A stretch of 64,000 nucleotides of DNA, taken from positions 124,001 through 188,000 of the forward strand of contig DDFC01000025.1 in the NCBI GenBank assembly GCA_002336895.1, written 5' to 3'. The position numbers and the translations under genes are program-made. Below are positions 26,013 through 35,200 of this stretch, piece by piece. Source of the DNA: Verrucomicrobiaceae bacterium UBA1938. GTDB taxonomy: Bacteria > Verrucomicrobiota > Verrucomicrobiia > Verrucomicrobiales > Verrucomicrobiaceae. Every line of letters begins with the position of its first letter. Position 1 is the first letter of the stretch. The notes under the pieces are model-generated. The model was not told the DNA's origin, ran no database searches, and was given only the letters and a program-made list of their open reading frames with translations.

Positions 26013-28475
26013 ATGAAATCACGCCACTTTCTCTTTTTGCTGCCAGCCATGGCTGCGCTGGGTGTCACGCCAACGAAGGCGCCGGTCGTGCCAGATCAAC
26101 TGCCGCCTCAGCTCGAAACGCTGCAGCCAGGTGTGAAGATCACGCTGATCACGGAGCATCCAGACCTAGTCACGCCGACTGGCATTGCCGTGGACAAGAA
26201 CGGGAACATTTATTCCATCTCCTGCCACACGCATTTCCGCCCGGATGATTATGACGGCCCAGTGCATGACGAGGTGGTGGTCTTTGATGCGAATGGCAAA
26301 AACCGGCGGGTCTTTTACAACAAGACGGATGCGACCATGCATGTGGAGACAGGCCCTGACGGCTGGATCTATCTGGCGGAGCGAGACCGTGTGCTGCGTG
26401 TGAAGGACACCAATGGTGATGGTGTGGGGGATGTGGAGGAAAACGTGGTGACGCTGGACACGGTGGCGGACTACCCGCACAACGGCCTCAGCGGCATGTG
26501 CTGGCATCCCGATGGCGGACTCGTGCTCTCGCTGGGGGAAAATTTTGGCAAGGACTGGACGCTCACCGGCAAGGATGGCAGCAAGGTCAGCGGTCGTGGA
26601 GAAGGTGGTGTGTTTCGCTGCACGGCTGATGGATCCAAAATGCGGCGGATTGCGCTGGGCTTCTGGAATCCCTTTGGCCTGCTGGTGCGCAAGGATGGTG
26701 AGATCTTCGCCGCAGAGAATGATCCCGGCAGCCGTCCGCCCTGCCGTCTGCTGAATGTGGTGGAAGGAGCGGACTATGGCTTTCAATGGGTGTATGGCAG
26801 CGCGCCGGTGCATCCTTTTGTGGGCATGAATGGCGAGCTGCGCGGCACCATCGGCATGGTGCATCCGTGCGGTGAAGGACCGTGCGATATTCTGGAACTC
26901 GGTGGTGGCGTGCTGATTCCCTCCTGGAGTGATCACAGTGTCGACTATTATCCGCTCACGCGCAAAGGTGCGGGCTATGCTTCCCAGCGCATTCCGCTGC
27001 TCAAAGGCGGTGACTTTTTCCGCCCGACGTGCATGGCCGTCGGTCCGGATGGTGCGTATTATTTGAACGACTGGGTGTTCAGCTCCTATCCCATACATAA
27101 ACGTGGACGTCTGTGGAAAGTGGAGATTGATACAGCCAAGGCCTCGTGGATCAAAGCAAAGGCTGATCCGCTCAATGAGCAGGCACGGCTGGCCCATGAC
27201 CTGCGTACTGGCAAAGCGAAGATGGATGCCAAGGCGCTGCTGGAGCTGGCGAAGGGCAAGGATGCGTATCTGGCCGATGCGGCACTGACCGCGTTGTCGC
27301 ACGAGAAATGGACGGTGGAGACGATGAAGAAGCTGGAACCTACGGATCGTGTGTGGGTGCTGGTGGCCCTGCGCCGGGTGGACCTGAAGGATGACCAGTG
27401 GGTGAAGGCTTTCATGAACGACGCTGATCCTGAAATGCGCTTTGAGTGCCTGCGCTGGATCGCGGATGCCGTCATGACCCAGTTTTCGCCGCAGGTGGAG
27501 GCGATGCTTTCGGATGCCACGCTGGATTATCATCTCTTTGAGGCTGTCCTCGCAGCATGGAACACACTGCGGGGTGAACCCGGTGCGGGTGTGACGAATC
27601 CAGAGGTTCTGGTGGAGCGAATCACCAACGCCAAGACACCGGCACGTCTCAAGGGATATGCGCTGCGCCTCGCCCCGGCGACGCACAAGGCCATCACGGT
27701 GCCGCTGCTGAAGGAGCTCTTTGCGGCGGGTGACCCGGTCCTCTCGCTGGAGGTCGTGCGAACGCTGGCTGCCCGCAATGTGGATGATGCGCGTGCCGTG
27801 CTGGCGGAGATCGCAGCGGATGAGTCTCAGATGCTGGAGGTGCGGGCAGATGCCGTCGCAGGGTGCGCGAATTCCACAAAGCCATCTGAACAGGAACTGC
27901 TGGTGAAGCTGGCCAACGACAGTGAAGGAGCTCTGCGCAATGAGGCGAGGCGTGCACTGCGCTATACTGACAAGGACAAGTGGTTCGCAATGAATGCGAA
28001 CAGGCCTGCATTCAATGACACTGCCGCTTGGCTGAAGCTGCTGGATGCGTTGCCCGGCAAGGCAGATGCAGAAGCGGGCAGGCGCATTTTCTTCCACGCC
28101 AAGGTGGGGCTGTGTGCCACGTGTCATCGCCACAGTGGGCGCGGCAACGTGGTGGGGCCGGATCTGAGCCTAGTCTCGCAGCAGGGCGATCGGATGGCGA
28201 TCTTGAGCTCGATTCTAGAGCCCAGCCGGGAGGTGGCACCGCAGTATCACCCCTCGCAGGTCAAGCTGAAGGACGGCACCGAGTTTGTGGGCATCATGCT
28301 GAGGTCTTCCAGCACGGAGGTCTTTCGTGACATCACCGGCAAAGAACGCAGCTTTCCACAGACGGACATTGTCAAGCGCATCGAGATCGACTCATCACTC
28401 ATGCCCGCCGGACTGGTGATGTCGTTGTCGGATGAAGAATTGCGAGATTTGCTGGCCTTCCTGACCGCCTGGTAG
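26013..28475 (+). CDS. PVC-type membrane-bound dehydrogenase: beta propeller, HEAT repeats and CxxCH heme domain
   Basis: The ATG at 26013 follows the M15 stop by 4 bases and begins a signal peptide (HFLFLLPAMAALG). The 820-residue protein has a sugar-dehydrogenase-like propeller (about 40-400; ERDRVLRVKDTNGDGVGD, GFWNPFGLLVRKDG), an alpha-helical HEAT-like region (about 410-690) and a C-terminal cytochrome c domain with CATCH near 701-705 and LEPSREVAPQYHPSQV. Proteins of this architecture are a hallmark of Planctomycetes and Verrucomicrobiota and are assumed to oxidise sugars or alcohols in the periplasm. Substrate and cofactor are not known. Confidence 0.87.
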   Translation: MKSRHFLFLLPAMAALGVTPTKAPVVPDQLPPQLETLQPGVKITLITEHPDLVTPTGIAVDKNGNIYSISCHTHFRPDDYDGPVHDEVVVFDANGKNRRVFYNKTDATMHVETGPDGWIYLAERDRVLRVKDTNGDGVGDVEENVVTLDTVADYPHNGLSGMCWHPDGGLVLSLGENFGKDWTLTGKDGSKVSGRGEGGVFRCTADGSKMRRIALGFWNPFGLLVRKDGEIFAAENDPGSRPPCRLLNVVEGADYGFQWVYGSAPVHPFVGMNGELRGTIGMVHPCGEGPCDILELGGGVLIPSWSDHSVDYYPLTRKGAGYASQRIPLLKGGDFFRPTCMAVGPDGAYYLNDWVFSSYPIHKRGRLWKVEIDTAKASWIKAKADPLNEQARLAHDLRTGKAKMDAKALLELAKGKDAYLADAALTALSHEKWTVETMKKLEPTDRVWVLVALRRVDLKDDQWVKAFMNDADPEMRFECLRWIADAVMTQFSPQVEAMLSDATLDYHLFEAVLAAWNTLRGEPGAGVTNPEVLVERITNAKTPARLKGYALRLAPATHKAITVPLLKELFAAGDPVLSLEVVRTLAARNVDDARAVLAEIAADESQMLEVRADAVAGCANSTKPSEQELLVKLANDSEGALRNEARRALRYTDKDKWFAMNANRPAFNDTAAWLKLLDALPGKADAEAGRRIFFHAKVGLCATCHRHSGRGNVVGPDLSLVSQQGDRMAILSSILEPSREVAPQYHPSQVKLKDGTEFVGIMLRSSSTEVFRDITGKERSFPQTDIVKRIEIDSSLMPAGLVMSLSDEELRDLLAFLTAW

Positions 28476-28552
28476 GAGGAGCTGCGTTGCTTTTTTCGGT
28501 CCGAATGTCATCAGGCAGGAGGATCGGAGTTATTGAGACGTATTGGAGAGCC

Positions 28553-29965
28553 ATGAAATCTGTCGTTTTTGCCCTTCTGCTCGTTGCACCCGTATTGTTC
28601 GCGCAAAACAAAACACTGCGTGCAGGTGCGGCGGCGGTGGACATCACGCCCGCCGAGTTTCCAATGAACATGCCCGGGGGATTCAGCGCCAATCCTGCGA
28701 CCAAGGCGCATGATCCGTTTCATGCACGGGCACTGGTGCTGGATGATGGCAAAACGACTCTTGCGATGGTGGTGGTGGATGTGCTGGGCGCAGGGCCGGA
28801 TGTGCTGAATGAGGCCAAGGCCATCGCGGCGGCCAAGACAGGCATGGCGGTGGACAAGATGCTCATCAGCTCCACACACACGCACAGCGGGCCTTCGGTG
28901 AATACGCGGAGCGAACTGGCGGCCCGTTATTACAAACGCTTTGTCGAGGGCATTGCCGAGTCGATCATCAAGGCGCACGGAGCTTTGCGGCCGGCGTCTG
29001 TCGGTGCGGCTGCGCATCCGCTTCCTGATGAGGTCTTCAACCGGCGCTGGTATCTGAAGCCTGGCAAGATGCCGCTCAATCCCTTTGGCCGCATGGACAA
29101 GGTGAAGATGAATCCGGGCACCGATCCAAACACCCTGGACCGTCCGGCGGGACCGACGGATCCAGACATCACGATCATCTCGGTGCAGGATGCCAAAAGG
29201 AAGCCGCTGGCTGTCTATGCCAATTACTCGCTGCATTACGTGGGTGGGGCGCCTGAGGGAGAGATGTCTGCGGATTATTTTGGCGAGTTTGCCAGAGTCA
29301 TGCCCTCGCGTGTGCGTGGGGATGAAAACTTTGTCGCGATGATGTCGAATGGCACCTCGGGGGACATCAACAACATTCCGTTTGGCGTGATCCGTCCGCC
29401 GCGCGAGCCGTTTGAGCAGATCCGAATTGTGGCGCAGAAGGCGGCGGACACGGCTTGGTTTGCCCAGCGGAAAATCGAAAAGCATCGCGGGGATGTGACG
29501 CTCGGCATGCTGCAGCGGGAGATCACGCTGAAATATCGGCGCCCATCGGAGCAGGAAGTCGCGGAAGCGCAGGCGGTGCTGGCGGTGAAAGACAAGGAGG
29601 CGGTAGAAAAGCTTCCACGCCTGGCAAAAAACTACGCTGGCAGTGTTGTGGCTGCGGCTGAGCGGAAAGAAGAAACGGTCACCGTGCAACTGCAGGCCAT
29701 CCGCATTGGCGATCTGCTCGTGTGCGGCATTCCTTTCGAGACGTTTGTGGAGATCGGCCTCGATTTGAAAAAGCGCAGCCTGTTTCCGCAGACGATGGTG
29801 GTGGGGCTGGCGAATGGCCGGCATGGCTATCTGCCAACCCCGGAGCAGCACAAGCTGGGCGGCTACGAGACGTGGCTGGGGACGAACCAGGTGCAGGAGG
29901 ACACGAGCGTCATTCTCACCAACAACCTGCTGGAGATGATGGCGGAGCTGAAGAAGGCCCCATGA
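28553..29965 (+). CDS. Neutral/alkaline ceramidase-like secreted protein (second stand-alone copy)
   Basis: The protein has 470 residues from the ATG at 28553, which begins a signal peptide (KSVVFALLLVAPVLFA). Family features are AAAVDITPAEFPMNMPGG, the HxH motif SSTHTHSGPS (H109, H111) and the second histidine in NYSLHYVGG. The nucleophile region is GTSGDINN (267-274), with Asn273 in the place of the ceramidase Ser. The C-terminal LANGRHGYLPTPEQHKLGGY parallels the other copies. A 77-base gap upstream could hold a promoter. The gene converges on the histidine kinase. Confidence 0.82.
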   Translation: MKSVVFALLLVAPVLFAQNKTLRAGAAAVDITPAEFPMNMPGGFSANPATKAHDPFHARALVLDDGKTTLAMVVVDVLGAGPDVLNEAKAIAAAKTGMAVDKMLISSTHTHSGPSVNTRSELAARYYKRFVEGIAESIIKAHGALRPASVGAAAHPLPDEVFNRRWYLKPGKMPLNPFGRMDKVKMNPGTDPNTLDRPAGPTDPDITIISVQDAKRKPLAVYANYSLHYVGGAPEGEMSADYFGEFARVMPSRVRGDENFVAMMSNGTSGDINNIPFGVIRPPREPFEQIRIVAQKAADTAWFAQRKIEKHRGDVTLGMLQREITLKYRRPSEQEVAEAQAVLAVKDKEAVEKLPRLAKNYAGSVVAAAERKEETVTVQLQAIRIGDLLVCGIPFETFVEIGLDLKKRSLFPQTMVVGLANGRHGYLPTPEQHKLGGYETWLGTNQVQEDTSVILTNNLLEMMAELKKAP

Positions 29966-29972
29966 GCGCAGC

Positions 29973-31415
29973 TCACTCCGCTGGAATGGAGATCGTGATT
30001 TCCAGACCGGTGGGCTCACGGAGCTGGGCGGTGACGGTGCCGCCGCAGGCGTGGATGCATCTTTGAGTGATGGCCAGACCGAGGCCGCTGCCGCCGGTGG
30101 AGCGTCGGCGGGCGGCTTCAGGACGGTAGAAGGGCTCAAACAGACGGTGCAGGGTTTCGGGGGGGACGCCTGGACCTTGATCTGAAACACGAATGACGAT
30201 GTTCACGCCCTCTCGTGCGGCGTGGATGCTGATCGGTCCGGCATCGGCGGCGTAGCGCACGGCATTGCGCAGCACGTTGCCGATGGCTCGGTCCAGTGCA
30301 TGGCGCAGTGAATGCAGGCGCAGGCTTTCGGGGATCGTGAGACGAACATCGGCTTCAGGAGCTTCGCGGGCGATGACGCTTTGAATGAGGTCCTGCAGGT
30401 CGATCTCCTCGGCGGTTTCACGTTCGGGCAGACTCTCGGCTTTGGAGAAGGCGAGCACCTCCTCCACCAGCCGGGCCATGTGCTGGAGCTCAGCGTCGAG
30501 CTTCTGCAGATAAGCAGACTGCTCAGGCGTGCCGCGCTGCTCCACCACCCCCAGAGCCATCTGCATGCGTGCGATGGGGGAGCACAGCTCATGCGCCACA
30601 TCTGCCGTGATGCGCCGCTGCTGAGCCACATATTCTCCGAGCTGCGCGGCCATTTTGTTGACGGAGGTGGAGAGCTCGCCCAGCTCATCTTTGCGGGCAG
30701 AGGAGATGCGTTCCTTGAAGTCTCCCTCGGCGATGCGGCCCGCAGCGCGGTTGAGCCTGCCTATGAAGCCGGTGATGCCACGGACAAAGGGCATCCACAC
30801 CAGCGCTGAAAGCAGCAGGGCCACTGCCGCCAGTCCCAGCCAGGGGCGCAGATCAAAGAACAAACCGCCACCGTGGATGGTGCGGGACATCATGAGCAAC
30901 GTCAGAGGGCGATTGTCGCTGGGCAGCGTGAGGTCGAGATGAATGCCCGCCCAGTAGCGTGCAGGCTCTCCCGCACGAAGTATGAAGCGGGGTTTCGGCG
31001 GTGCATCGGCGGGGCGTTTTCTGGGCGTGCCAGCCGGGGGCCTTCTAGGCGGCGGAGGCCGGTCATTAGGGCCGCGTTTGTCGATGAGCTTGGGCAGCAC
31101 TTCCGACGGCACTTGAAGAGGCTGGCCCAGCATCTGCCTGCCACTGCTGTTGAAGAGAGCAAAGGTGACTCCGTATTGCTCGCCATGCTTGAGCAGCAGG
31201 TCCGGCCACTCCTGCTCAGGAAGCTGGGAGAGTTCTTCGGTGATGGTGTCGCCAATCGCCGATACGCGTTCGCCTGCCTCGCCGGAGAGCATCCAGTCCA
31301 GGCCCATGCGAAACTGCATGCTGAGAAACCCGAAGAACAGCACGGCGAGAAGCGCCAGGTTAACGCCAAACCAGAGCAGGATTTTCAGATACAGAGGCAG
31401 ATGAACGCGTGGCAT
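29973..31415 (-). CDS. OmpR-system sensor histidine kinase
   Basis: The protein has 480 residues with two membrane helices (about 10-33 and 192-212) that flank a periplasmic sensor of about 155 residues. The sensor contains a Pro/Arg-rich tract (about 119-143). A HAMP linker (about 213-265) is followed by the H-box TADVAHELCSPIARMQ with phospho-acceptor His275. The ATPase domain has an N-box near IGNVLRNAVRYAA, DQGPGVPPE, and a G-box ending GGSGLGLAI. The architecture matches CpxA/RstB-type kinases. It lies 6 bases downstream of the response-regulator gene. The signal is unknown. Confidence 0.93.
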   Translation of the reverse strand: MPRVHLPLYLKILLWFGVNLALLAVLFFGFLSMQFRMGLDWMLSGEAGERVSAIGDTITEELSQLPEQEWPDLLLKHGEQYGVTFALFNSSGRQMLGQPLQVPSEVLPKLIDKRGPNDRPPPPRRPPAGTPRKRPADAPPKPRFILRAGEPARYWAGIHLDLTLPSDNRPLTLLMMSRTIHGGGLFFDLRPWLGLAAVALLLSALVWMPFVRGITGFIGRLNRAAGRIAEGDFKERISSARKDELGELSTSVNKMAAQLGEYVAQQRRITADVAHELCSPIARMQMALGVVEQRGTPEQSAYLQKLDAELQHMARLVEEVLAFSKAESLPERETAEEIDLQDLIQSVIAREAPEADVRLTIPESLRLHSLRHALDRAIGNVLRNAVRYAADAGPISIHAAREGVNIVIRVSDQGPGVPPETLHRLFEPFYRPEAARRRSTGGSGLGLAITQRCIHACGGTVTAQLREPTGLEITISIPAE

Positions 31416-31421
31416 GCGGCT

Positions 31422-32132
31422 TTAGCGGTTCGGGGTCACGAGCTGATAGCCGAAGCCACGCACGGTCTTGATGAACTGGGGGTTCTTCGGGTCGTCCCCC
31501 AGCTTGCGGCGCAGAGTGGAGATGTGCATGTCGATGGCTCGGTCAAACACATCCCACTCACGATCTGCCACGTCTTCGATGAGCTGCTCGCGCGTGCGCA
31601 CGCGGCCGTGGGCTTTGGCGAGGGATAGAAGAAGGCCAAACTCCGCAGGAGTGAGGTCCAGAGGGGAGTCGCCAAGTACGACGACGTGGGAATCCGCATT
31701 GATGCGCAGCGCACCGACGACGATCTCTTTCATGGGGGGCTGAGGCGAGCTTTCCGCCACCCAGCCTGAACGCCGTAGAACGGCGCGCAGCCGTGCCAGG
31801 AGCTCACGGGATGAAAAAGTTTTGGGCAGGTAGTCATCGGCACCGAGCTCCAGACCGACGATGCGGTCCACTTCCTCGCCGCGGCCGGTCAGCATCATGA
31901 CGGGCACCTTCGACTTGGCGCGGATGCGCCGCAGCACCTCAAAGCCGTCGCAGCCAGGCATCATCACGTCGAGGATGATCGCATTCCAAGGCTCGCTGGT
32001 GGCACGTTCGGCTCCGCTGTCTCCCTCGTGCTCGCATTCGACCTCAAACCCCATGGGCTTGAGATAATCCGCCACGAGCTGAGACAGCTCGGTGTCGTCG
32101 TCGATTACGAGGATGCGCGTGGCGGTGGGCAT
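31422..32132 (-). CDS. OmpR/PhoB-family response regulator
   Basis: The protein has 236 residues from the ATG at 32130-32132; a much longer in-frame ORF runs into the divergent gene and is not credible. The receiver has DDD at 11-13, phospho-acceptor Asp55 in ILDVMMPG, the Thr of MMLTGRG, and Lys104 in DDYLPKTF. The last-named differs from the usual PKPF but keeps the lysine. The winged helix (about 130-235) ends with FIKTVRGFGYQLV. With the downstream kinase it forms a complete two-component system. Four 11-bp repeats just upstream may be its binding site. Confidence 0.94.
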   Translation of the reverse strand: MPTATRILVIDDDTELSQLVADYLKPMGFEVECEHEGDSGAERATSEPWNAIILDVMMPGCDGFEVLRRIRAKSKVPVMMLTGRGEEVDRIVGLELGADDYLPKTFSSRELLARLRAVLRRSGWVAESSPQPPMKEIVVGALRINADSHVVVLGDSPLDLTPAEFGLLLSLAKAHGRVRTREQLIEDVADREWDVFDRAIDMHISTLRRKLGDDPKNPQFIKTVRGFGYQLVTPNR

Positions 32133-32179
32133 GGGGAAAATATGGGCTGCCGGCTTCGATTTCGCGAGTTTCTTTACGG

Positions 32180-32223
32180 TTTGCTGACAATTCGATGCGC
32201 CTTTGCTGATGATCGGCTGACAC
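32180..32223. promoter_or_regulatory. Four 11-bp phased repeats, candidate response-regulator operator
   Basis: Consecutive 11-base units read TTTGCTGACAA, TTCGATGCGCC, TTTGCTGATGA and TCGGCTGACAC. Units 1 and 3 share TTTGCTGA, and units 1, 3 and 4 share CTGA at the same phase (starts 32184, 32206, 32217). On the other strand units 1 and 4 contain TGTCAGC, resembling half-sites of PhoB-type regulators, which bind 11-bp direct repeats. The array lies 48 bases upstream of the regulator start and 20 bases upstream of the YHYH gene, so it could control both. Confidence 0.5.
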
Positions 32224-32243
32224 CTCTGTCTCACTCTGGAGAC

Positions 32244-35200
32244 ATGAAAACAACCACGCCTCTCTGTTTTATCATCGGGCTGCTCACCAGCACGGCTGCT
32301 TTTGGCCACACCTGGAAAGCTGGGGACACTGCTGACAAAGAAGTGCTGCGGCAGCACATCCTGGAAGAGTGGATGCAGCAGCACAAGAGCACTTCAGTTT
32401 CAGAGCCAGCGCAGGGAGGGAGTGCAAATATGCGCTTGGCCGCCAATGGCCCGGCGATCCAGCTTGTCGCAGCAGCAGCGGCCAATGCGGCGAACGCTCC
32501 GCGTGCGGCCAAGGCTTTCATGACCTTTCCGAAACTGGAGCTGAAATGGGATCAAGACTTTCTGTATGTGGGGTCCAATGGCTGGCCGGAGCATAACATG
32601 ATGGTGGGGATCACGGCCTGGCAACAGCAGGTGCCGCTGCCGCAGGCTTATTTTGGCGACAATGCCTGGCGCATTCCTCTGAAGCCAGTTCCTGCGAAAA
32701 CGCCAGCCGTTGTGGAAGGGCGCTTTTTGCGCGGTGCCATCGCGCTGGCGGTGAATGGCATCCCGATTTTCAATCCGCAGAACAACCGTGGGGAGGTGTC
32801 ATTTGAAATCGGCGAGCTGGATCAATGGGGCGGGCATTGCGGGCGTGCGGATGACTACCATTACCACATTGCGCCGTTGCATTTGCAGACGGTGGTGGGC
32901 AAGGGGATGCCGATCGCTTATGCGCTGGACGGGTATCCGATCTATGGCCTCACCGAGCCGGATGGATCGCCGGTGGGCAAGCTGGACGAATGCCATGGCC
33001 ACGAGGATGCGAAAGTGGGCTACCATTACCATGCCTCCACGAAGAGGCCGTATCTGCAGAGCGCGTTTCATGGAGAGGTCGTCGAGGCGGAGGGACAGGT
33101 GGATCCGCAGCCGCGTGCGCAGCCAGTGCGTCCGGACACGCCGCCGCTGCGTGGGGCGGAGATCACCGGCTTTGAGAGCACCGGGTCCAACAGCTACAAA
33201 CTGAGCTATCAGGTGGGCGGTGAAAAGCGCTGGATTTCTTACAGCATCAACAGCGACGGCACCTATCCCTTTGAATTTAACAACGGTCGTGAGGGGACGG
33301 TGAAGGAAGTTTATGCAAGCCGTGGTGGCGGTGGTGGCAAGGGGCCCGGCGGTGGAGGTGGCAAAGGTGGTCCAGGGGGTGGTGGCAAGGGACCTGGTGG
33401 AGGCGGCGGCAAAGGCAAGGGCATGCCGCGTGAAAAGGGTGGTCAGGGGAAAGGCATGAAGCCGGATGAGAACCCGCCACAGGCACCTGATGAGTCACCA
33501 CGTCCGCAGCCTGCCCAGGCCACCGGCAGCCTGATGGATGTGAATGGCGACGGAGTGGTGACGGCGCAGGAGTTTGCGGACAATGTGAAGCGTGAATTTG
33601 CAGCCAATCGCAGCGCTGGCACGCTGGTGGCCGCCATGACCAAGGCACGGAGCGAATTCACCGCACTGGACCGAAATGGCGATGGCAGGCTGGTTGTGGG
33701 CGAGCTGCCCGCAGCAGCCGCAACGCCAGCAGTCCAACAGCCGGAGAGGCGTGGCGGTGCACCGTCTGCGAGCAAGGCAGGCGGCTTTGTTTTGACCAGC
33801 CCTGAGGTGGAAGATGGCGGCAGTCTGCCTGCGGATTACACCGGAGACGGCAGCGGAGTCACGCTGCCCTTGGCGTGGGGCGGGGCTCCAGCAGGAACGA
33901 AGAGCTATGCGCTGATCATGGACCACCTGGCACCGGGCAATGAGATGAAAAGCTACTGGGTGATGTGGGACATCCCGGCCGGAACGACCAGCCTGCCCAA
34001 GAATGTGAAAGGCGTGGGCAAACTGGGGGTGGGCTTCAAAGGCGAGGAGGGCTATGAGCCGCCGCATTCGCAAGGGCCGGGAGAAAAGACCTATGTGCTG
34101 CACGTCTATGCGCTCTCTGCAGAGCCGAAGCCAGCGGCCACAGGCCGTGGTGGTGTGACACGCGAAGACTTGCTGGCGGCGATGGATGGCAAGATTCTCG
34201 CCAAGGCCGACTTGAGTGTTGTTTACTCACGTGGTGGCGCCGCTGCAGGTGGCGGGAGCGGGCGCAGCGGCATGCCTGCTGGGGTGACTACGCCTCCTGG
34301 TGGTCCTGGCGGAATGGCCCCGGGCGGCATGACTCCCGGCGGCAGCACGCAACCCATGCCTGCGCAGAGCGGTGGCGGAGGGCAGCAGGGGGGGCAACGC
34401 AAGCCATGGATGCAGATGCACGGTGCTGAGCTGGATGGCAATCAGGATGGCATTGTCACTGTATCCGAGATTCTTGCGGATATGAAGACCGCCGCCTCAA
34501 AGTATGATGCGGACATGGATGGCGTCATCACGCCTGCTGAGATCGATGCGGCAGGAGACATCCGCGATGGGGCTGCATTTGCCGGCTTTATCTTCCGGCA
34601 TGCCTACGAACTGGATGTGAACCAGGACAGCCGCCTCAGCGGCACTGAACTCGCAGATGCAGCCAAATTTATTTTTGGCACGGCCGATCTGGACCATGAT
34701 GGCAAGCTCACGACCGAGGAAGTGCAAAATGCACCGAATGCGCCACTGCGTGCAGCCGCGCCTGCCAGTGGAGATCAGCCGCCCGCGCCACCTCCTGCCA
34801 CTGCTCCTGGAGCAGGGGATTCAGCTCCGAAGCCAATGCAGGCTGGCGCAGGTCAGGGCGGCCAGCGTTCGGGTGGTGCTCCCGCTGAATCTGGAAAGGG
34901 TGGTGGTGGCAAAAAGAAAAAAGGCGGTGGACCACCCGGGCTCATCAAGCCGAGCATTGCCGACACGATGAAACTCAATGTCTATGCGGACAACTGGTTC
35001 ATGCTCTACGTGAACGGGCGTCTCGTGGCGGTGGATCCAATTCAGTTCACGCCGCACAATGTCGTCAGCGTGGATTTCCTGCCAGAGTATCCCATGACAA
35101 TCGCGGTGCTTGCCAAGGACAACGCTGATCCCAAAACTGGTCTCGAATACGGCAGCAGCATCGGCGATGGCGGCTTCATTCTGAAGTTTGCCGACGGCAC

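Noticed and set aside
26166..28133. 655-residue open frame on the minus strand
   Set aside because: It is a shadow of the PVC dehydrogenase gene; composition is atypical and no motif is visible.
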